Source: a virus
IMG/VR virus record: IMGVR_UViG_3300028175_000032
Location: 1 to 21,346 of that record
DNA length: 21,346 bases
Direction: 5' to 3' (one strand)
Within the stretch, counting starts at the first letter, position 1. The number at the start of each line of letters is the position of its first letter. Positions 8,201 through 16,285 of the stretch are shown here, one piece after another. Both the position numbers and the translations under genes were made by a program. The notes below the pieces were generated by a model. That model was not told where the DNA came from and ran no database searches. It saw only the letters and a program-made list of their open reading frames with translations.

Positions 8201-8652
8201 ACTGATATATCTTTTACTCCTGGCATTGGTCTGTATGGCATATTATATTTTTTATCTTGTTGATAATACTTTGCCCCTCGTCCAATATCAAAATCATATT
8301 CTGTGCCTGCAACAAATTCATCAGGAGATGTAAAATCACCAGCCATTTCACCAAATGAATTTAACTCTCCACCCATTAAAATTAATGGTTGATTCGTTCC
8401 TATTGGTGTAAATGATGTAACCCGCAACCAAGGTGATCTAGCAAACATATAATTTGGAACTCCTGGCATACCCGTAGCATCTAATGTTTCTGTCATTGTA
8501 AGAGGTTGATTAAAACTATCCAACCCACCAGTATTCCATTTCCCAGTATCGAGGTTTTTATACACGTATCCAGCTTCACCTTTTTTCATCATGGCAATTT
8601 TTTGATTAAGAGTATCTTGAACATCGATATTTATTGGTGCCAGTGTTATCAT
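5236..8652 (-). CDS. Large baseplate hub protein (gp27/gpD-like) with coiled-coil C-terminus
   Basis: 1138 residues. Likely the baseplate hub, the ring that joins tail tube and spike. The N-terminal part has the look of phage hub proteins (GGQINWTCWTWEEL... and RRTVLLEWGWS near 165-200; later NFEWSVNEQGGFDCTT). Near 905-965 a stretch with GTGGMFPGNSFHSSYLG, TLFQMIGVDHSVD and GWTTTVKGQIR matches the closing beta-barrel of gp27/P2 gpD-type hubs. After this comes a long Ala/Glu/Arg-rich coiled coil (about 967-1055) and a Gly/Ser/Trp tail ending STWSWNLGG. The coding DNA for the C-terminal 170 residues is clearly richer in GC than the rest. T4 gp27 is about 390 residues, so this protein carries large additions. 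It starts 1 base after the LysM stop. Hub assignment is moderate; structural role is firm from position. Confidence 0.72.
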   Translation of the reverse strand: MITLAPINIDVQDTLNQKIAMMKKGEAGYVYKNLDTGKWNTGGLDSFNQPLTMTETLDATGMPGVPNYMFARSPWLRVTSFTPIGTNQPLILMGGELNSFGEMAGDFTSPDEFVAGTEYDFDIGRGAKYYQQDKKYNMPYRPMPGVKDISVEYKGGGMKLGATRGGQINWTCWTWEELERLTPHFLAPRRTVLLEWGWSMKGIESGIYDLYDTDSDGNLVFSPDKVNNLSQELPKHILDQKGHYDAMLGLIQNFEWSVNEQGGFDCTTNIIAPGVTLLQTKGKAEDKYKNFASLPLYTASDEFEDEGALWKETEKIAPYLTYREYMSDLGSQIFHISMERCKDIKGDNAHTRGEWKNKRASLPILSLDRFGIGGKLYLHNVNVLGDYHFVSWGWFEDNVLSRFFGQVNSNAEGTEEIGQKVISEFRSIEHSTDINGKLEYYMAEPEQPDWWDPTKDGAWNESTAFNSDKQNPILKSTRFANSPYLMTLNTSKWLIPNRDDIIFGNPKFRWRPIVDGNDTTLKKIYSPPVGTDYMEIRNIFFNVGYLSRMSKKVNDLTSVVTSIWDDFARSYGDVFKFKIDYDDVNKRMLLREEGYTRYKVNDILENKKKILAGEEGVGAGIFEFPVMEAGSIVKTNTINAKLPDRMQVAAMYGVRKMADEDKSTKDYDELVGNAWGIISEDLKDDPVPTEEEKKLKRRKDMMTGNIDYPSKMNRSFGRKDANLNKPLFVGTIKFDEEGSQPAGDGTQIRPSIINNVNETQKEYMNHMAKVHHDGTEKDIDKKKLENIYLAANNFRLMAAINRKEFLNKGLKWYEVVSLSTIKWGTNGEDEDGTYSEAVNKYKKFNSGVQEENLKVEKKYMESIKVNRDNNSGHIHLKPLFSAELTKLLRGDSEGVLANISPLVPVDFEMEIDGTGGMFPGNSFHSSYLGTRYREETLFQMIGVDHSVDSSGWTTTVKGQIRAKPTAMPRSVKEMRADLKRNKEESVALVAKQKEIQAQEEATARQTKIDLANAATEEERIKIQEAAERRRAEVIAEVIAANKKAYEAELAKIPEMVKILHTELITDVYADADIVSPIFTAVGSMSTQGRAALNAAFSDASDGTSLDVAIQNRKWGGNQDIYRSTVAGGGSTWSWNLGG
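5536..5563 (-). repeat. 12-base tandem repeat in the hub coiled coil
   Basis: Two exact head-to-tail copies of a 12-base unit (5536-5547 and 5548-5559; plus-strand unit tgctataacctc) plus the start of a third. They encode the repeated AEVIAEVIA in the C-terminal coiled coil of the hub. In-frame units of this kind change coiled-coil length without breaking the frame. Confidence 0.85.
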
Positions 8653-8653
8653 G

Positions 8654-8953
8654 TTACCAGCTCATATTTTTTAATCTGTTGAGAATAAAATCTATATTAG
8701 TTGGTATTCTAATTTGATTATCAGTAGACAACCCTATTTCTGCTGTATCTAAATTATTTGCCTTTGCAATAATCCACCATAAAGATACATCACCATAATA
8801 CTTTTGAGCAAGAGTATCAAGTCTATCCCCAAAAATAGGATATATAAAAACATCACTATCTTGTATAGGTATTTTAGGATATATGGTTGGTTTAAAAACT
8901 CGTTTCCCTCTTTTATCCGTTTTAATTGAAGTGTTTTTGTATCTACTTGGCAT
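8654..8953 (-). CDS. LysM-domain baseplate protein
   Basis: 99 residues. A LysM-like fold spans about residues 35-86: VFIYPIFGDRLDTLAQKYYGD, then SLWWIIAKANNL and a closing IRIPTNIDFIL. Small or fused LysM proteins are common in contractile tails (T4 gp53, Bacillus XkdP, contractile injection system baseplates), where the domain packs between tube and wedge and need not bind peptidoglycan. The first 25 residues are basic. The start ATG at 8953 has AGGAG about 8 bases upstream, and that SD sits in the stop region of the preceding initiator gene. Order initiator-LysM-hub mirrors XkdP-XkdQ-type modules. The fold call is good; the exact baseplate position is inferred. Confidence 0.85.
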   Translation of the reverse strand: MPSRYKNTSIKTDKRGKRVFKPTIYPKIPIQDSDVFIYPIFGDRLDTLAQKYYGDVSLWWIIAKANNLDTAEIGLSTDNQIRIPTNIDFILNRLKNMSW

Positions 8954-8963
8954 TATTTAACTC

Positions 8964-11900
8964 CTATGCTCCATTTGATGAAACAGGATCTATTTTATCA
9001 AATAAATTATTTATATTTCCTAAATCAGTATTTGATCTATCTTCAAGCAAGATGGATCTATCTGGTCGTGCATTTTGTTTTCCATTTGTCTTTTTAAATG
9101 TTCCTGCACTAACTGATGTCCAACCTTGATCACTCAACCATCCTAATTCATAATGTTTTCCTAATGTTGATGGTAAATACTTTCCTACATAAGTGAATTC
9201 ACATGCACAAGTAATATATTTAGGAAATTGTAACCCGTTATCGATTTCCCATGTTGAGTTATCATCAACGTCCACACTTAAACTACTTAAAAATCCAGGA
9301 GTATCAACAAACATATCACCCATTGTTAAATTTATAAATGGTGCTATCATTCTATTTTGTGCAGTATATGATGGATAACATAATCCAACAAGATAATTCA
9401 TTTTTTCAAGTAATACTGGAAACTCTTGTTTTGTATTTGGATAAATATTAAATGTAAAACTAATTGACCTTGAAGTTCCCGTATAAACATGAACATCATC
9501 TGGACGACCTATATATCTTGTGGATTCCCATTCTGGACTAATACTATCTGATATACCACTTAAAATTGCTCTAAATACAATAAATTTATCATTTACAATA
9601 TCTTTAAATTTAAATTTTATAAAATCCGAATCAGCATCACTATAATCCTTTCCATACGGAATCATATTAACATTGTCTGTTGCAGATGTTTTATATTTAG
9701 GATCCTGTTCCCCATTCAGAACTTTAATATGACCTAATCCCGTCTTGGTATCATTTATAGGAACTAAAGCACCTTTTTTTCCAGGTTCTCCGAGTGTATT
9801 ATGAATTTTTTTAAGTTGGGCAACACGAGACTTGAAACTTTCTTCCACTTTTTCCCATGTTTGTTTATCTTCTTTTTCTCTAACAAATTTGACCAGATTT
9901 CTTTTAACCATGGCCCCTTCAAGTTTACTTATACCATCAGATGCAACCGTGACCATTTTCTTCATTTTCGACTTGAATGCTTCTGAAATACTTGGATCTT
10001 CTTCCTCCTTTTTTGGAGGTGCTGATGTAGTGTCTGTTGGTTTGGCCTCTGTGAAATACTCATTGTGACCAAGTAAAGAATATGGTGTAGTAGTATATTG
10101 ACCTGGACCCTCCGCCTTGACCCAGATATTACTTTCTCCGAACGGACCACCTTGACTTTTTACATCATGAGATGGTGTAACTGGTGGCATTCCTGTTGCG
10201 GTACCAGAAAGTAATCCACCTATTGCTCCTGCTATACCACTGGCAATTCCACCTAAAAATCCAGTACCTACAGATGCTACAACTTCTGGAATAATAAATT
10301 CATTTGTCAATCTTGTTAATCTACTCTTATAATCATCTTCAGTAGCACCTAATTTTATTTCTCCATAATCAGCACCTTCACCATACCGAATACCAAATCC
10401 ATATTTTGCCATTTCCCCATCTATAAGAGGTTTATACTTTTCATAACTTTCACCGTCACTTAAAAGTCCGTGTGAATGTCTATCGGCATGAAGAAATGGT
10501 GCTATTGAATTAATTATACTTGATTTATCCCAAGTACGAGTTTCTGGTCTTGGATTTAATCCTTGTAAATATGCTTGATTACCAGCCCATTTTTTTCCAA
10601 TAGGAGATTTTAACCAATTTTCAATTCTTGTAACATCATCAAGTGTTCGTTGTTCCACAAGTGAACCATAATCTAATGGTGTACCTACTGTTCTCGGATG
10701 TGGTGTATTAGAACTTGGATTTGAATCACCATATCTTTGACCTATATCTTTTCTTATGTATGGTTGATGTGTATCTGGTAATTCTTCTGTCCAACTCCAG
10801 TTACCTAATCCTAACGCAGCACCCATTGCAAGAGCTCCACCTACTGCCAACCCAACTGGATTACCAGTCAGCATAAGTCCCTGTCCTATCATCATCATTG
10901 CAGCACTGTTATTACCTTCAGCGTGGTCAGGAGTTTTCATTGCTGGGCTTATCGGAAGAAGTCTAAAATTATTTAAACCTACTCCTTTATATGGCCAGTC
11001 TGGGTTATTAAAATTATATGATAAAAATCTTGCCGCTAAAGTAGTTGACTCAAAATTATCATTTAAATAATATGTAGTCTCTCCACTTCCTCCAGTAAAT
11101 GAATCAGATGGTATGTATTTTGCTCCCCAGGAATTTCCAAATTGTGTATCAATATTATATGCGTATAAATTATTTGGATAGTCCGCGGGAATATTAAATG
11201 TTCTTTGTGATTCACCTCCCGTTTCTAATAATATAGATTCAAAATCAGAAGGAATTGTATATTCTCCATCTGCATTTTGATAAATTGATTGATGTGGTGT
11301 TCCTAATGGATCTGATACATCTAAATTAGCAAATTGTAAAGCTCCGCCACCAATTGCAGATGCCTCCGTAACATCACTTGGAATGTGAATTGAACCACCT
11401 TTCCAACCACCATTAAATGGATCCGTCTCCAAAAGTAAATTTGAAAAAGTAACATTATCTATTTGACTATATACCTTATAATTTTTATCTCCAGATGTCG
11501 TATCTGCTTGTGTTCCTGATATAAGTCCTAATTGATGAAAAATACTATTAGGGTGTTCAGTACCTGCAATATCACCTTCAAAATGATGAATAGAATCTGT
11601 AAACTCTGGAATTGTATAATGATTAAATACATTTCTTGTTTTATCATAGGATATTGGAATAGTTATATCAGGTGTTCCCCAAGTAGTAAAATCTGGTGTA
11701 GTTAAACCAACTGGTGCCAAACCAAATGTTGCTGATAAATTATCTGATGCGGGTGGTGAATACAGACTTGATAAATTTTCTACATCTACAGGTGTAGTCA
11801 TAAAATCATAAACAGGAATATTATCAACCCCTATTGCCAATGGAGTATCTTGTGAACCTATATGAATTGAACCACCTTTCCATGCCTCATCTTCTCCAAA

Positions 11901-12995
11901 TAAATTATCACCGTATGGTATATTTACAAAATTAGTAGTACTCTGTTGATAATGATCTTGATAATGGTCGTATAATCTACCACGAAGTTCAGTATAATCA
12001 AATGTACCTGCAACTCCTGTATTTACACCGAGTCCAATTACGGATGGTGTAATGGGGATAACTTCTCCCTGTGATCCTATATACAATCCACTATAATTTG
12101 CCAACGGTACGGTTAAAAAATTACTCCCATGTGCATATTGATGTTGTGGTGTATCATCAAATGGTCTTGAATCACTCTGTGGTCCTGTCGCAGTTATTTG
12201 TGGAATATTATATGGTATTGTATCTGGAAAATCATATGTACCAAGGAATGGAAAATTTGGTGAATCAAATTGATATCTACTCAATATAGCACTTCCACGA
12301 CTAAATGACTTAAATGTAGGTATAGATGGTTCTGTAATATTTGAAATATACATATCACCACGATTAAATCCTGATATATGGAATTGTGTCCCATAACTTT
12401 GATGAATTTGATCCGTATTAGTATATTGTGAACTTATAATTCCACCTACAGTATTAAATTGACTACCAAGTAATTCATCATATCGTTTAGTATTAATCGT
12501 AAATTCTGGTGAGACTCCAACTGAATATATTGTATGTCTTAATGTATTTAAACTTAATACGGGTGGAGTACCTGGTGCTAAAAATGAATCGGTCATGTCA
12601 AAAGAAAACCCAAGTGGTAAAGTTCCCGTTCCCCAAGAACCTTTAACTCCACTAAAAAAATCAACTGGTCCTGTTTGTACTCCATTATCAAATGGTGTAT
12701 AAGGCCACCCAACTCTATCTGTCATCAAAGCGATTGCATCTACATTAGGTCGTGGAAAAGTTTTATTCCCACTAATAATAATATTACCAACTGTATAAGT
12801 TTGTGGTGTATCAATTGGATATTTACCAAAACCAACACCATTATCAAATTTACTATGTTCTTCTTGATGTGGTGGTTGACCAAGTGGCTCAGTTCCACCA
12901 TAACGACCACTTATTTGACTGTGATTAAGTCCAGCATCCTCGTGGTTTGTCCAAATAAAATTTTCTAAATTTTCTGTTAATTTTAATATACTCAT
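8964..12995 (-). CDS. Giant tail-tube initiator / baseplate protein with beta-rich N-terminal extension
   Basis: About 1343 residues from ATG at 12995, one base after the tape-measure stop. A GTG at 13016 would add seven residues and a 20-base overlap; neither start has a strong SD. The C-terminal 220 residues resemble tube-initiator proteins (gp48/gp54, XkdP-like), with ISPEWESTRYIGRPDDVHVY, RSISFTFNIYPNTKQEF, MNYLVGLCYPSY, MIAPFINLTMGDMF and FPKYITCACEFTYVGK. These cap the baseplate and seed tube growth. The first 690 or so residues are Asn/Tyr/Pro/Gly-rich with little helix and contain a repeated WKGGSIHI (about 372 and 531). Two Gly/Ala-rich hydrophobic stretches occur at about 695-735 and 905-935. 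Known initiators are far smaller, so the N-terminal two thirds is an unexplained addition. The position between tape measure and LysM supports a baseplate-centre role. Confidence 0.68.
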   Translation of the reverse strand: MSILKLTENLENFIWTNHEDAGLNHSQISGRYGGTEPLGQPPHQEEHSKFDNGVGFGKYPIDTPQTYTVGNIIISGNKTFPRPNVDAIALMTDRVGWPYTPFDNGVQTGPVDFFSGVKGSWGTGTLPLGFSFDMTDSFLAPGTPPVLSLNTLRHTIYSVGVSPEFTINTKRYDELLGSQFNTVGGIISSQYTNTDQIHQSYGTQFHISGFNRGDMYISNITEPSIPTFKSFSRGSAILSRYQFDSPNFPFLGTYDFPDTIPYNIPQITATGPQSDSRPFDDTPQHQYAHGSNFLTVPLANYSGLYIGSQGEVIPITPSVIGLGVNTGVAGTFDYTELRGRLYDHYQDHYQQSTTNFVNIPYGDNLFGEDEAWKGGSIHIGSQDTPLAIGVDNIPVYDFMTTPVDVENLSSLYSPPASDNLSATFGLAPVGLTTPDFTTWGTPDITIPISYDKTRNVFNHYTIPEFTDSIHHFEGDIAGTEHPNSIFHQLGLISGTQADTTSGDKNYKVYSQIDNVTFSNLLLETDPFNGGWKGGSIHIPSDVTEASAIGGGALQFANLDVSDPLGTPHQSIYQNADGEYTIPSDFESILLETGGESQRTFNIPADYPNNLYAYNIDTQFGNSWGAKYIPSDSFTGGSGETTYYLNDNFESTTLAARFLSYNFNNPDWPYKGVGLNNFRLLPISPAMKTPDHAEGNNSAAMMMIGQGLMLTGNPVGLAVGGALAMGAALGLGNWSWTEELPDTHQPYIRKDIGQRYGDSNPSSNTPHPRTVGTPLDYGSLVEQRTLDDVTRIENWLKSPIGKKWAGNQAYLQGLNPRPETRTWDKSSIINSIAPFLHADRHSHGLLSDGESYEKYKPLIDGEMAKYGFGIRYGEGADYGEIKLGATEDDYKSRLTRLTNEFIIPEVVASVGTGFLGGIASGIAGAIGGLLSGTATGMPPVTPSHDVKSQGGPFGESNIWVKAEGPGQYTTTPYSLLGHNEYFTEAKPTDTTSAPPKKEEEDPSISEAFKSKMKKMVTVASDGISKLEGAMVKRNLVKFVREKEDKQTWEKVEESFKSRVAQLKKIHNTLGEPGKKGALVPINDTKTGLGHIKVLNGEQDPKYKTSATDNVNMIPYGKDYSDADSDFIKFKFKDIVNDKFIVFRAILSGISDSISPEWESTRYIGRPDDVHVYTGTSRSISFTFNIYPNTKQEFPVLLEKMNYLVGLCYPSYTAQNRMIAPFINLTMGDMFVDTPGFLSSLSVDVDDNSTWEIDNGLQFPKYITCACEFTYVGKYLPSTLGKHYELGWLSDQGWTSVSAGTFKKTNGKQNARPDRSILLEDRSNTDLGNINNLFDKIDPVSSNGA
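11382..11405 (-). repeat. WKGGSIHI repeat, downstream copy
   Basis: Encodes WKGGSIHI in the beta-rich half of the initiator protein, 159 residues after the matching copy at 11859-11882. Flanking residues also resemble each other (GG/EA before, P/G-S-D/Q after), which suggests a repeated domain and not just a repeated peptide. Confidence 0.75.
11859..11882 (-). repeat. WKGGSIHI repeat, upstream copy
   Basis: Encodes the first WKGGSIHI in the initiator protein; the partner copy is at 11382-11405. The DNA of the two copies is nearly identical, so duplication is recent or the codons are constrained. Confidence 0.75.
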
Positions 12996-12996
12996 T

Positions 12997-15723
12997 TTAT
13001 CTATTTGCGAACGCACCTTCTATTGATGATATTGTTTTTTTAACATTTGTTTGTGTTGAATCAAACGTTGGTTGTTTCTCTAACAATGTAATTACTTTAT
13101 CTAATTTATCTGAAGTTCTCTTATCTGTAACAGTTACTTCTCGTCTAATTTTGTCTGCATCACTAACTAATTGTATTTTAGTAACTCCACCCTTGAACCA
13201 TGAACCTACCTCATTATCTATAGATAAATCTGAAAATGCTTCCATTGAATCTGTTAATAATCTCATTGCCTGTGCCGTTGTCGTCAATCCAGGTCCTAAA
13301 GCGGCAAATCTTTGAAATTTCTTAACTGGTTCACCACCAAAAAAGTTTCCAATAGAAGATAGAATTCCACCTACTGCACTACCAGCACCAAATCCGGCTA
13401 ATGCTGCGCCAATGGCCACTATTCCAGCTGCCGCTGATACTAATCCACCTTCTCTTCCTATTTGAGCAAATTTCTCAAAAGTAGTATAAATTGAAGTAAA
13501 AACTCCAGTAATTAATCCACTGATAGCCTCAATTATTCCTATGACTAAATCTTTATATATTGTGAACGCATCTATAAGAACTCCACCAACTACTGATGCT
13601 AAATTAACAACATGAGGAGCAAGTTGAACTATCAGACCTATGAGTTCTCGTAAAACATCCAAAACAAAACCACCAACTACTTCAAAAAATATTCTAAATC
13701 CTTTTTCTCCATATTCTATTGCCTTTGACAATGCATATATTCCAAGAGCAAATCCAGCCATAGCCAAAACCAATATACCAATACCTACTGCAATGACTGG
13801 GGCTCCTGTTCCCAGTGCAGTTAATCCCGCAGCTAAACTAACAAGTGCACCACCGGCTGCAGCACCACCCGCTCCCATAAGAGCGAAAAGAGGTGGGATT
13901 ATTACAATTGCTGCGTAAATTAATCCTATTGTAACTAACCATCCTTTCCATTTTTCCCAAATTGCTGCGATAGATTTCTTCCAATCCTCCCAATCTTCTT
14001 TAAGATTCGCAACTATTCCTTCACCTTTCGATAATTCTGAAATCCATCCTATAAACTTCATACCAATATCTTCTACAAATTGGAAAACTGGTCTTAAATA
14101 TCCTGCGAATTTTGCTATTGCCTTTTCAGTCATTTCAAATGTACCAGTCATCGAACCAGAAACTCCTAATATATCCAAAAGTTTTTGACCGAGTGGAGTA
14201 ATAAACTCTTGATATAATGTCTGAAAAACACCAACAATCGACTGCCATATTTTTTGTATATTATTAGTAACTTGTTCATTTTTCTTCTTTTTTGCTAAAT
14301 CTTCAGCACTCATAGTCATAAGTTTTTCTTCTGCGGCTACCATTTTACTTAAATCTGTAAGAGTTAGTCCGGCGGCTTCTGCTAATGCTTCTCGTTGAAC
14401 TAGATTCATCGCCAAAAAATCAGCTTCTGAACCAACTTGTCTCATAATCTCTTTTTGCATTCCTTCTAAATCACCAGCAAATGCTAATTCTCTAGCCCGT
14501 TCCATATTAACACTTCGTCCTAATAATACACTAGCTTCCATTTCAGCATTTATTGATGATTCAAAATCTAATAATTTATCTGCGGCCCCACTAATAGTAG
14601 TCATACTCATACCTAATTTCTTTGCAAATGCGGCTGCTTTTATAATATTTTTTCCACCTTCTTTCATATGTCCTGCAAAAAAGTCCGTATCACTTGCAAC
14701 TTCTTCCATAATTTTACCAACTGGAACACCTGACTTCTGCATTTTTTTCATTTCCTTACCCATATCTTGTAATAAAACATCTTTGGTTGAACTTGATGTT
14801 GATTCCATCATTTGAGCAAGTTGTGCTGCAGATGTAGTTGATACACCATACATTCTTTCTAAATCATTTGCAGCTGTAATAGAATTTTTGGTTTCTTCAT
14901 TTATAACTCCCCATTCTTCTACAAGTGTGGATGCCCTAGCCTGTACATCTTCTAAATTTTCACCGTACATAAATCCACCAGCGGCTGCTTCTCTTGTGGC
15001 CAATTCTAAATCCATTGCAAATCCTGCACCAACGCCAAGTTCTTTTTGCATTGCTACTGCACCTTTAACAATTCCCATCAAATGTTTACCTACTGCCATA
15101 ACTCCAACCGCAAGTAATCCTATTACTGATTTAATAGGATTTGCCTTAACAACACTCCAAGCATCACCTATTTTTTCCTTAATACTATCCCATCCTCTTT
15201 CAAACATATTAAGTTTATCTGTTAGTTCGGTTGCCAAATCACCCCTTTCAACATAAGCATCATTCGTATCTTCTATAGTATCTAACATATTTAATGACGA
15301 ATTTACTTGGTCTGATAACAACGCATGTAATTGTGGTTGAATACCTTTAAGTTTATTTATTTCGGTATTTAACATTTGTTGCAAATCAACTCTTTGTTGT
15401 TGGACTTCCTGAGATTTCAGTTCACCACTTAATGCCTTCTGAAACATACCCATTTGATTCGATTGTAATCCTGCGAGATTTTGTCGAGTTTTTCCTTCTG
15501 ATGCAGCATTCATCGCCCATTGTTTAGATAAATCTGAATATACCCCACCCTTATTTATAATATTTTGCTGATGTTTACCGAAACCTCGTAGTTCTTTAAG
15601 AGTATCACGAAGTCCATCAAGTGTCTTTGCTTGTTGCGCAGTTAATTCTCCCTCTAACTTTCGCAGTTCCTTTAAAGCTGCTATTCTTTCTTTAGTTAAT
15701 TTAATTGCGTCTTTATCTGCCAT
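12997..15723 (-). CDS. Tail tape measure protein
   Basis: 908 residues. Tape measures set tail length, fill the tube lumen and leave first at infection. Evidence: the N-terminal 170 residues are highly helical and Lys/Gln/Leu-rich (ERIAALKELRKLEGELTAQQ...). Hydrophobic segments appear at about 195-225 (KSVIGLLAVGVMAVGKHLMG), 590-690 (LVTIGLIYAAIVIIPPLFALMG and an Ala/Gly-rich run), 680-740 and 765-800. The middle holds long amphipathic helices (MEEVASDTDFFAGHMKEGG...). The C-terminus returns to helix. This mix of coiled coil and membrane-like segments, and the slot between tube/assembly genes and the tube initiator, is typical. It is longer than T4 gp29 (about 590), implying a longer tail if the usual proportion holds. 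The start at 15723 has only a weak SD (GGAT), 12 bases after the small upstream gene. Confidence 0.9.
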   Translation of the reverse strand: MADKDAIKLTKERIAALKELRKLEGELTAQQAKTLDGLRDTLKELRGFGKHQQNIINKGGVYSDLSKQWAMNAASEGKTRQNLAGLQSNQMGMFQKALSGELKSQEVQQQRVDLQQMLNTEINKLKGIQPQLHALLSDQVNSSLNMLDTIEDTNDAYVERGDLATELTDKLNMFERGWDSIKEKIGDAWSVVKANPIKSVIGLLAVGVMAVGKHLMGIVKGAVAMQKELGVGAGFAMDLELATREAAAGGFMYGENLEDVQARASTLVEEWGVINEETKNSITAANDLERMYGVSTTSAAQLAQMMESTSSSTKDVLLQDMGKEMKKMQKSGVPVGKIMEEVASDTDFFAGHMKEGGKNIIKAAAFAKKLGMSMTTISGAADKLLDFESSINAEMEASVLLGRSVNMERARELAFAGDLEGMQKEIMRQVGSEADFLAMNLVQREALAEAAGLTLTDLSKMVAAEEKLMTMSAEDLAKKKKNEQVTNNIQKIWQSIVGVFQTLYQEFITPLGQKLLDILGVSGSMTGTFEMTEKAIAKFAGYLRPVFQFVEDIGMKFIGWISELSKGEGIVANLKEDWEDWKKSIAAIWEKWKGWLVTIGLIYAAIVIIPPLFALMGAGGAAAGGALVSLAAGLTALGTGAPVIAVGIGILVLAMAGFALGIYALSKAIEYGEKGFRIFFEVVGGFVLDVLRELIGLIVQLAPHVVNLASVVGGVLIDAFTIYKDLVIGIIEAISGLITGVFTSIYTTFEKFAQIGREGGLVSAAAGIVAIGAALAGFGAGSAVGGILSSIGNFFGGEPVKKFQRFAALGPGLTTTAQAMRLLTDSMEAFSDLSIDNEVGSWFKGGVTKIQLVSDADKIRREVTVTDKRTSDKLDKVITLLEKQPTFDSTQTNVKKTISSIEGAFANR

Positions 15724-15735
15724 GACTTATCCAAT

Positions 15736-15981
15736 TTATCCGATGGAGAAAAATTTTTCGAGTGGTGTTCCTTTATATCGTTTAGTTATTTGCTTTGATA
15801 TTTTATTAGTATCTTTTCCTAATTTTTCCAAATCCTTTTCAATAGCATCAAACTTCTTTTTTAATTCTGGATCCTTATCTACCATTGACTTAACTGCTTT
15901 CGGAACTCTTTTCCCACTTGCAATCTTAGCCATCAATTTAGAAAGAATAGATTCACGCAATTCATTTTGTGATTTTTTCAT
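15736..15981 (-). CDS. Small charged helical protein before the tape measure
   Basis: 81 residues, Lys/Glu-rich and predicted mostly helical (KFDAIEKDLEKLGKDTNKISKQITKRYKG in its second half), with no membrane segment. The start is supported by GGAG about 7 bases upstream (GGAGTATTTTTATG). It lies between the assembly-protein extension and the tape measure, 12 bases before the latter, a slot often used by tail chaperones or small virion proteins. I do not recognise a family. The gene is convincing from spacing, SD and codon use. Confidence 0.75.
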   Translation of the reverse strand: MKKSQNELRESILSKLMAKIASGKRVPKAVKSMVDKDPELKKKFDAIEKDLEKLGKDTNKISKQITKRYKGTPLEKFFSIG

Positions 15982-16057
15982 AAAAATACTCCAATATAAT
16001 TATTGTTTTGATGCTGAATAAAACCTTGGATTGGTTCAATAATAAATATAAGATTAT

Positions 16058-16285
16058 TTATTTTTTGACCGATGGGGGACGAGAAATTCCTTTGGAAGAT
16101 TTCCCGGAAGCTTTATCGTAAGCTTCTTTTTCTTCTTGATATGATTTTTCTAATTGTTTTAAATAGAACCTACGAAAAAATGTAGGCATAGTATAGACTT
16201 CGGAATGAGTAAACCCACCCTTTCCGTGAAAACAGAGCTGAAATATTTCGGTGTGTATTAGAGGTCTATCTTTTGGCTGAAGGCC
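16058..16285 (-). CDS. Frameshift-encoded C-terminal extension of the gp26-like protein
   Basis: 75 codons in the +1 frame relative to the upstream gene, open from a TGA at 16301-16303 to a TAA at 16058. It has no start codon until an ATG at 16189 that lacks an SD. Its product (GLQPKDRPLIHTEIFQLCFHG..., then GKGGFTHSEVYTMPTFFRRF, then a charged helix and basic tail) is clearly protein-like, and the reading begins exactly at the U7 run of the upstream gene. Slipping +1 there would join 253 residues of the gp26-like protein to these 75 (about 328 in total). Tail genes between tube and tape measure in many phages use such a frameshift (lambda G/GT, P2 E/E'). A one-base homopolymer error could mimic this. 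I infer a chaperone or assembly role from position only. Confidence 0.7.
   Translation of the reverse strand, partial: GLQPKDRPLIHTEIFQLCFHGKGGFTHSEVYTMPTFFRRFYLKQLEKSYQEEKEAYDKASGKSSKGISRPPSVKK

Noticed and set aside
12996-13016. GTG start for the giant initiator protein
   Set aside because: No SD, and it overlaps the tape measure by 20 bases; the ATG at 12995, one base after that stop, is simpler, although its own SD is also weak.
14888-15256. Plus-strand open frame of 122 codons within the tape measure gene
   Set aside because: Shadow of the Ala/Gly/Leu-rich tape measure; no ribosome site and no protein-like pattern.
15552-15559. TATAAATA on the coding strand inside the tape measure gene (also at 9008-9015 in the initiator)
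   Set aside because: Exact late-promoter-like octamers, but inside codons of AT-rich genes (Asn-Ile-Ile or Asn-Ile-Asn) and not tied to a gap; most likely chance.
16058-16189. Independent 43-codon gene starting MPTFFRRF
   Set aside because: No SD before this ATG, and the same frame is protein-like for 30 or so codons upstream (FQLCFHGKGGFTHSEVYT), so it is better read as part of a frameshift extension.
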